NCBI GenBank assembly: GCA_001701165.1
Contig: DAAP01000024.1
Location: 32,478 to 96,477, forward strand
Direction of reading: 5' to 3'
Source: Bacteroidales bacterium H4
Lineage (GTDB): Bacteria > Bacteroidota > Bacteroidia > Bacteroidales > Muribaculaceae
Length of the DNA stretch: 64,000 nt
Part shown: one piece after another, positions 45,001 through 51,000 of the stretch
Layout: each line of letters begins with the position of its first letter
Numbering within the stretch: position 1 is the stretch's first letter
Position numbers and translations under genes: made by a program
The notes under the pieces: model-generated
Told to the model about the DNA's origin: nothing
Seen by the model: only the letters and a program-made list of their open reading frames with translations
Database searches by the model: none

Positions 45001-48000
45001 TTGACCTCTTCAAGGGTGTCATCTACTCGTTTGAGGTCGCGGAGGATGCGCTTGCGTCCTGCTTCTCCAGTTCCTGCGCTTTGCGCTGTAACTTCTGCTT
45101 CGCCTGCAACAGCCTCTGCTTTTTCTGCAAGAGCAGCTGTATCTGCTTCTGTCTGCTTGTCATTTTCTCTTCGGTTTTTGTTTCGGGTTTCGGTAAGTTC
45201 TTTCTGCGCCTGCGCGGATGCTGCCCCGGATTTGCGCTCTTCCACAATCATAGCGGCCTGCGCGATTGGGTCTGCCTGCTTCTTGTCGAAGTTCTGCACG
45301 TCAAACGTGGCAACCTGCTCGGTCGGGGTAAAGGTGTATTTGTCGTAGCCGGGTGTCCAGCGTGCGCCCTCATAGAACGATTTGAGCCACGGACGTATCT
45401 TGTCGCCCAACAATCCCACCATCTTGGTGGCATAGTCGGGGAATGCCGTAGTACCTCGCTCGATAAGGCCCATAGCAAGACGGATGCCTGCGGACTGGAT
45501 GCGCTGACGCTCCTGCGCTGTCAGTTCGCCGGGGTCGCGGAACTTGATGTTGGTGTCGCCCTCGTCATCGCCGATGCCCAACAGGTCGCGCAGCTCGTCA
45601 GCCAACGACTTCATTTCGTCATCGCTGATTTCGTGCTGTTGCTCCGGCTCTGCCTTGACTGGCTCGGCATGGTCGCTCAACTTGGTTTCGCCTTTGGTCG
45701 ACAGGTCGGTCATCACATCTTCAAGACTGACGCGGTTGATAGGTGCTTTCTTCGGCTTCCGTGCAGGCTTCTTCTCCGCAGAAGCCGCAGGAGCGACAGC
45801 CTCACGGAGTTCATCGGCAGTCATGGGCTGTGCGTCCGCAACCGCTTCCTCGTTGCCAATCATCTCGGCGAGTTGGCGTGCAGCTTCCTCACTGCGCATC
45901 ATGTAACCGCCCTGCTTGCGGTCATACCAACCGCGAGAGGTTTTCTTACCCTCGGTGAGAGGCTCACGCGCGAATGTGTCAAGAGCCGCCTTTTCCTCGG
46001 CGGTCAGTTCGCGGTTGAACTTGACAAGGTGAACATCGCTCGTCTTGCCTTTCTTGTTGGTGTAGGTTGTCGGCGTAATGGTGTACGGTTTAGAACTTTC
46101 CGCACTCTCCGTTTGTTTATCTGCTGACAAAGTATTAACTTTGCGGTCAGAAGGCGAGTCGAGCGTAGGGCCGGAAAGGGCACCGGCCTCCTCCGAAGAT
46201 TCGGAGGGCAGTATGAGGGATTGCCCGTCCTCACGCTCTTTCCCCTTAACAATATTGTCGGACGTAGGAACAAGGTCCGGTCCCTCCGATTCACTCGGAG
46301 CCTCGGTTAAGTACCTTTCAGAACTGGGGGACAAACTTTCAGAGAGATGTAGAATTTTACCATTCTGCATCTCTTTCTTTATTGCTTTACCCTCGGCTTC
46401 ATGACTGCTTATTGATACCTCCATGCCGTCACGCTGAACGGTTACAGATTCAAAATGCACAAGACGGCTTCCATCGGGTTTGATGAACGTCTTTACAAAC
46501 AGATATTTGCTGTCTCGCTCTGCACCTTCAGCAGGTGCGTTTTTCTCAATGATGACATCGGGAGTGTTGAGTGTGGGATGTATCATGCTGAAATACTCTG
46601 TCCTTTTCAGTGAGTAGAGTTTCAGCAACTGGTTAGCACCCATCTTGACAATGCCGATAGGAGTTTCAACAGTGCCGTCCTCTCCGAACTGAGCAATCCA
46701 GTTTTCGGGAGTGAGTTCAATTGAGGGGGCAACCTCAGCGGCAGCTTTCATTCGTGCAATCAACTCTGTTGCTTCCTGCTCGGTGAGTGAACGCCCAATC
46801 ATGCCATTGCCCTCAATAGGCTTTACGCTCTTGTACTCGGCAAAGGGCTTGGTCTTGCGTCTGCTCGACTGAATCCACTTCTTGAACTCGTCCTTGCTGA
46901 CGTGAGTAATCGCACCGAGGCCGGTCCAACCCGGCTCATAGTTGGAGAGGTACGCGTCACGCGCGGCCTGCTCCGTGGGGAAGCCGTACATAACCTTATG
47001 CTCGTCAAACGAGCCGTCCTCGTTCACTTGGTCAACGACAAACACATCGCCCTCTTCGGGAGTGTCGGAAAGGAACACGTCAATGTGGTCGCCGTCCACG
47101 CCCTCAGTTCCACGGATATATCCGTAGTCGTTCTGCATGGTGGTTTCCCACGGCTTGCCGTCCACTCCAGTACCACGGCGCACACTGCCTTTGGCATTCT
47201 CTATGCTGATGTTGTAGCCGTCAACACGGCGGTGTTCCATCTTATAGTTGCCTGCGGCTTTCTGCGCCTCGGTCGGTTCTGCCTGCTGTGCCTGCATACC
47301 GCCGTCAATGTAGTCGGCAATCTCCTTGAAGTCGCCGAAGTCGCGGCCGTCAAAGGTCAACTGACTGCCAGTATATGAGCCGTTTTTGTCGGGAGCGTCC
47401 GTTTGGATGACCTCATGCTTGCCGTCAACGTAGAGTTTACGTTTGTAGATGGGCTTGTCGGGCGCGGGGCCTTCCTCTTCCCATTCTTCGCCAACGCTGA
47501 TTCGTGCGCGGAGTGCGGCTTCTTCGGGGGTGTCCTCGTAGGGGTCGTTGCGGTCTTTGCCGAGTGGCTCTAACTCTGTGTCGCCTGCGACTGGCTGTTG
47601 AGGCTCTGCACGGCGTTCATCATCATGCGAAGTTTGTTCACTTGCCTCGCTTCGTTCACGCTGTTCTGCGTCTGCTTCGGCTCTGCGCTTGCGCTCCGCA
47701 ATGGCAGCGTCCACGAGTGCTTGCTGTTCTTTTGGGGTTGCATTTCTGAAATGTTCGATTACGGTTGTGAGTATTTCTTCTTTGGTCGGGATCGAGCCGG
47801 AGAACATATCCATCTGACCGCCCGAAGCCTGCGAAGCCTCGTTGTTGTAGGTAGTCAGAATCTTGCGGAGGTCGCTCGGACGTCCACTGTTGAGTATGTC
47901 GGCAAGCAGGAGAGCGGTAGCGTCTGTTACACGGCTGTCGCCGAACTCGTCATCAAACAAGCCCTGCATACGTCCGAAAGGCGACACTGGCATTCCATTG

Positions 48001-51000
48001 GTGTAAACGTCAGGCATCGCAGTCTTGGCACGGGCGACAAGGTCAACGGCTTTTGAAAGTTCATCGCTGATGTCGTAGCCGTTTCGGGCGAGTGCGCGGT
48101 TGTTGGCAATCTCGCTTAATCCCATGACGATAGACTGGCGCAGGGTCGGAACGGAGATAATCTGACGCACGGCATCGGGCGAGGCTTGGAAAACCTTGCC
48201 GATAAGAGTGTTCTCGATAAGTTCCTTTCCTGCGGCCGACAACGCCGTGCCTGTCCGCAGTTCGGGCATCTGCATATCGTTGATGACTCCTGCCTGCATG
48301 AGTGCGCCAAGTGCTTGCGCTACGGCTTTCTCGTCTGCATAGTAATCCGAAAGGCGGTCGTAACGGCTGATGTCGTTGACAATAACGTTGAACACATTGT
48401 CGGGGACAATCTTGCCGAGTTTCACGGCGGCTTCGGGCTTGCCCTGCGATTTCTTCTCCTGCGCGTTGAACCGAGCAAAGGTTGTGGCATCGTAGGGAAG
48501 AGCCTCGTCTGGCACGAACACCACGCGAGGATTCTTCATGCCTGCGACCTGCTCCGTGGTAAAGCCGAATTTCTTATGACCGAACTGGGCGAGATAGTCA
48601 ACGTATGCCTTGTCAGTGCCTCTGCCTGCGGCGAGGTCACCCGACATGGTGCGGTTGTTGCCCGAAAGCACAACGCCGTCCCTGCTGACGATTACGGGGT
48701 CTTGCAGGGCGCGGTTGTCATAACTGCTTGCCATACCCTCTACAATCTGCTGTGCGTCCTTGTCACGCATATAGTCGCGGTCATTGACGCTTTGGCCGTT
48801 CTCGTCAATCGGGAAGCCCTCGGTCGGCTGATAGGCTTTGTTCACGTCATGGCTCGGCGAGGCGGCTCTTGCTTCGGTCAGCACATAACGACCTGTGAGG
48901 GTTGAGCCGTCGGGCAGGGTGATTGCATCGGCATTGCCCTCAACTTTGGGAGCTGCGTCCCATTTGTCCTTAATCTTGGGATTGACGGCATGAACGCCTA
49001 TGCGCTCCTGCTCGGCCTGCTTCTCTGCCTTGATGCGCTGTTCCTCTTCAAATAGGGCGACAGCCTCATCGTGGGCGATTGCATCACGCTGTCGGCGTTC
49101 CTCTTCCTGCTGACGGCGCAGCTCTGCTTTGCGCGTGTTGTGGACGGCGACAATGCCGTTCCATGCGTCAATGCGTGCCTGCGCCTCGGCAATCTGCTGA
49201 TTGTACTGGGCGAGGTCGTTCTGATACTGCTCGGCCGCCTTGCGCTTGGCTTCTGCCATAGCCATAGGCGAACCTTTCAGTTTGGGAGCCTTCATTGTCG
49301 GGGGCTTCTTATTGAGTGCTTCGAGGTCGGCGGTCGCCTGCTGAACCTGCGCCAAAGCGATTTCAACAGCATCATCCTCACCGCCGACAGCCTCAACCAG
49401 TCCATCCCAGGCCGTTTCCTTATCCACGGCTTCAAAACTCGGCTCTCCTTTCTCATTGAGAGGGATGCGCGAGAGTGCGGTCTGCTGTCCATTTTCTGCA
49501 CTTGGAACCGTTTCGGGCATTTCGGGAACGCTCTGCGCTTCCATCGTCCTGTTCTGTTGCTCGTATTCGTAAGCCTCAAGCATACCACGGCCGAAGTCTG
49601 TCAGTCGGTCTGCATCATTGCGGAGGTTTTCAATCTCGGCATTGAGTTTGACATCATCGAAATTCTTTGCATCGTTTAGTCCGCTTTCATAGCCTCGGTC
49701 GTATGCCTCGGTATCGGCGGTCGCAGGTGTTTCCGCTTCGGCAGGCTGGGCGAATGGGTCTGCTTCGTCCGGCTGTGGCTCTTCACCCTCGGCAGATTCT
49801 TCGGGGGCAAGGGCATTGTCGCCAAAGATATTCATCTGCTCCTGCTCGATCACCGACAAAGCGGTGTCCAGTTCGTCCTGCGGATTGACAGCCTCGGACA
49901 CTTTGAAGATTTGGTCGGGGGATGTAAACTGATATTCCCCAGTCTGCGCATCCATGACAACGACACTCTCCGAAGAGTTGTGAACGTCAACGGCAGAGCC
50001 ATCGGGGAACATGACTACATCACCCTTGACGATATAGACTGGTCGGTCATCCACTTTCATGGTGGCAGGGATAATCACGCCGTTGTCCTTGTGGGTGCGC
50101 TTGGCAACGCTTTCCTCAACCTCGGCACGCTTGCGGTCGGCTACCTCGTTGGAAGCGTCCATAACGCCGTCAAGAGCCGCCTTTGCATTGATGTAGTAGA
50201 GGACAGCATCTTTCTGCTCAACGGTCAGTTCGGGGTCATCGACCAACACCCACGGATTTTCATTGACATGGAACATATAGTATTCGGCTTCCGAACCGAA
50301 AGCGTCCTCAACCGCTTGGTATGCTTCCTGCATACGCAGGGCGATAGCGTCCACGTCAGCCTGCACGGTCGGGTCGCCCTCTTCAAAGCGTCCGAACAAC
50401 TCACGACCCTGTTCATACTGGCTCTGAGCCTCTGCCTGCTCTGCGGTAGGCTCGGAGGCCTGCTGACGTGCCTCTTCGGGGAAGAGCCGTTCAAGATACG
50501 TCTTGACGGCATCCTGCTCCGCTTTGGTGCGCTTGCTCGGCATCTTCCGCAGGACTGCATCTACATCAATGCCAGTTTCCTCTTTCAGAGCCTCGCGGAT
50601 TGCTTCGGGGCGATAGCGGTCTGCAATGTCGCGGTTGCGCTCAATAGCGTCATCAAGGAACTCAACCAACTGCTTCTGCAATTCGGTCACGTCCTTGTTG
50701 CCTGCCTTGACAGCGCGGTAGATTCTCTTGATGGTTGCAGGGTCGGCACCGGGCGACACCTCGCTGATAGCGGCATCAAGCACCATGTCATCGGCAACGG
50801 CTTCCTTGTACCGTTCACCAACGTCCACCGAGTTGAGCTCTGCCTGACGCATGATATTGTCGGTTTCCTGCTTGGCTTCCTGCTCGTTCTTAAATGTGCG
50901 ACTGGTAACGACCTCGCCATTGGCGGCTATGGAGTTGACGGTTACACGTCCGTCAGCGTCCGTGTTGGTGGTGTAGCCAGTAACGGAAGCCATCGGAAGT

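Noticed and set aside
45023..45247. Second possible nested frame in the giant gene (Lys/Gln/Leu-rich coiled-coil-like)
   Set aside because: The giant frame over the same bases is also plausible coiled coil, and low-complexity sequence produces such frames by chance; much weaker than the candidate at 43388-43600.
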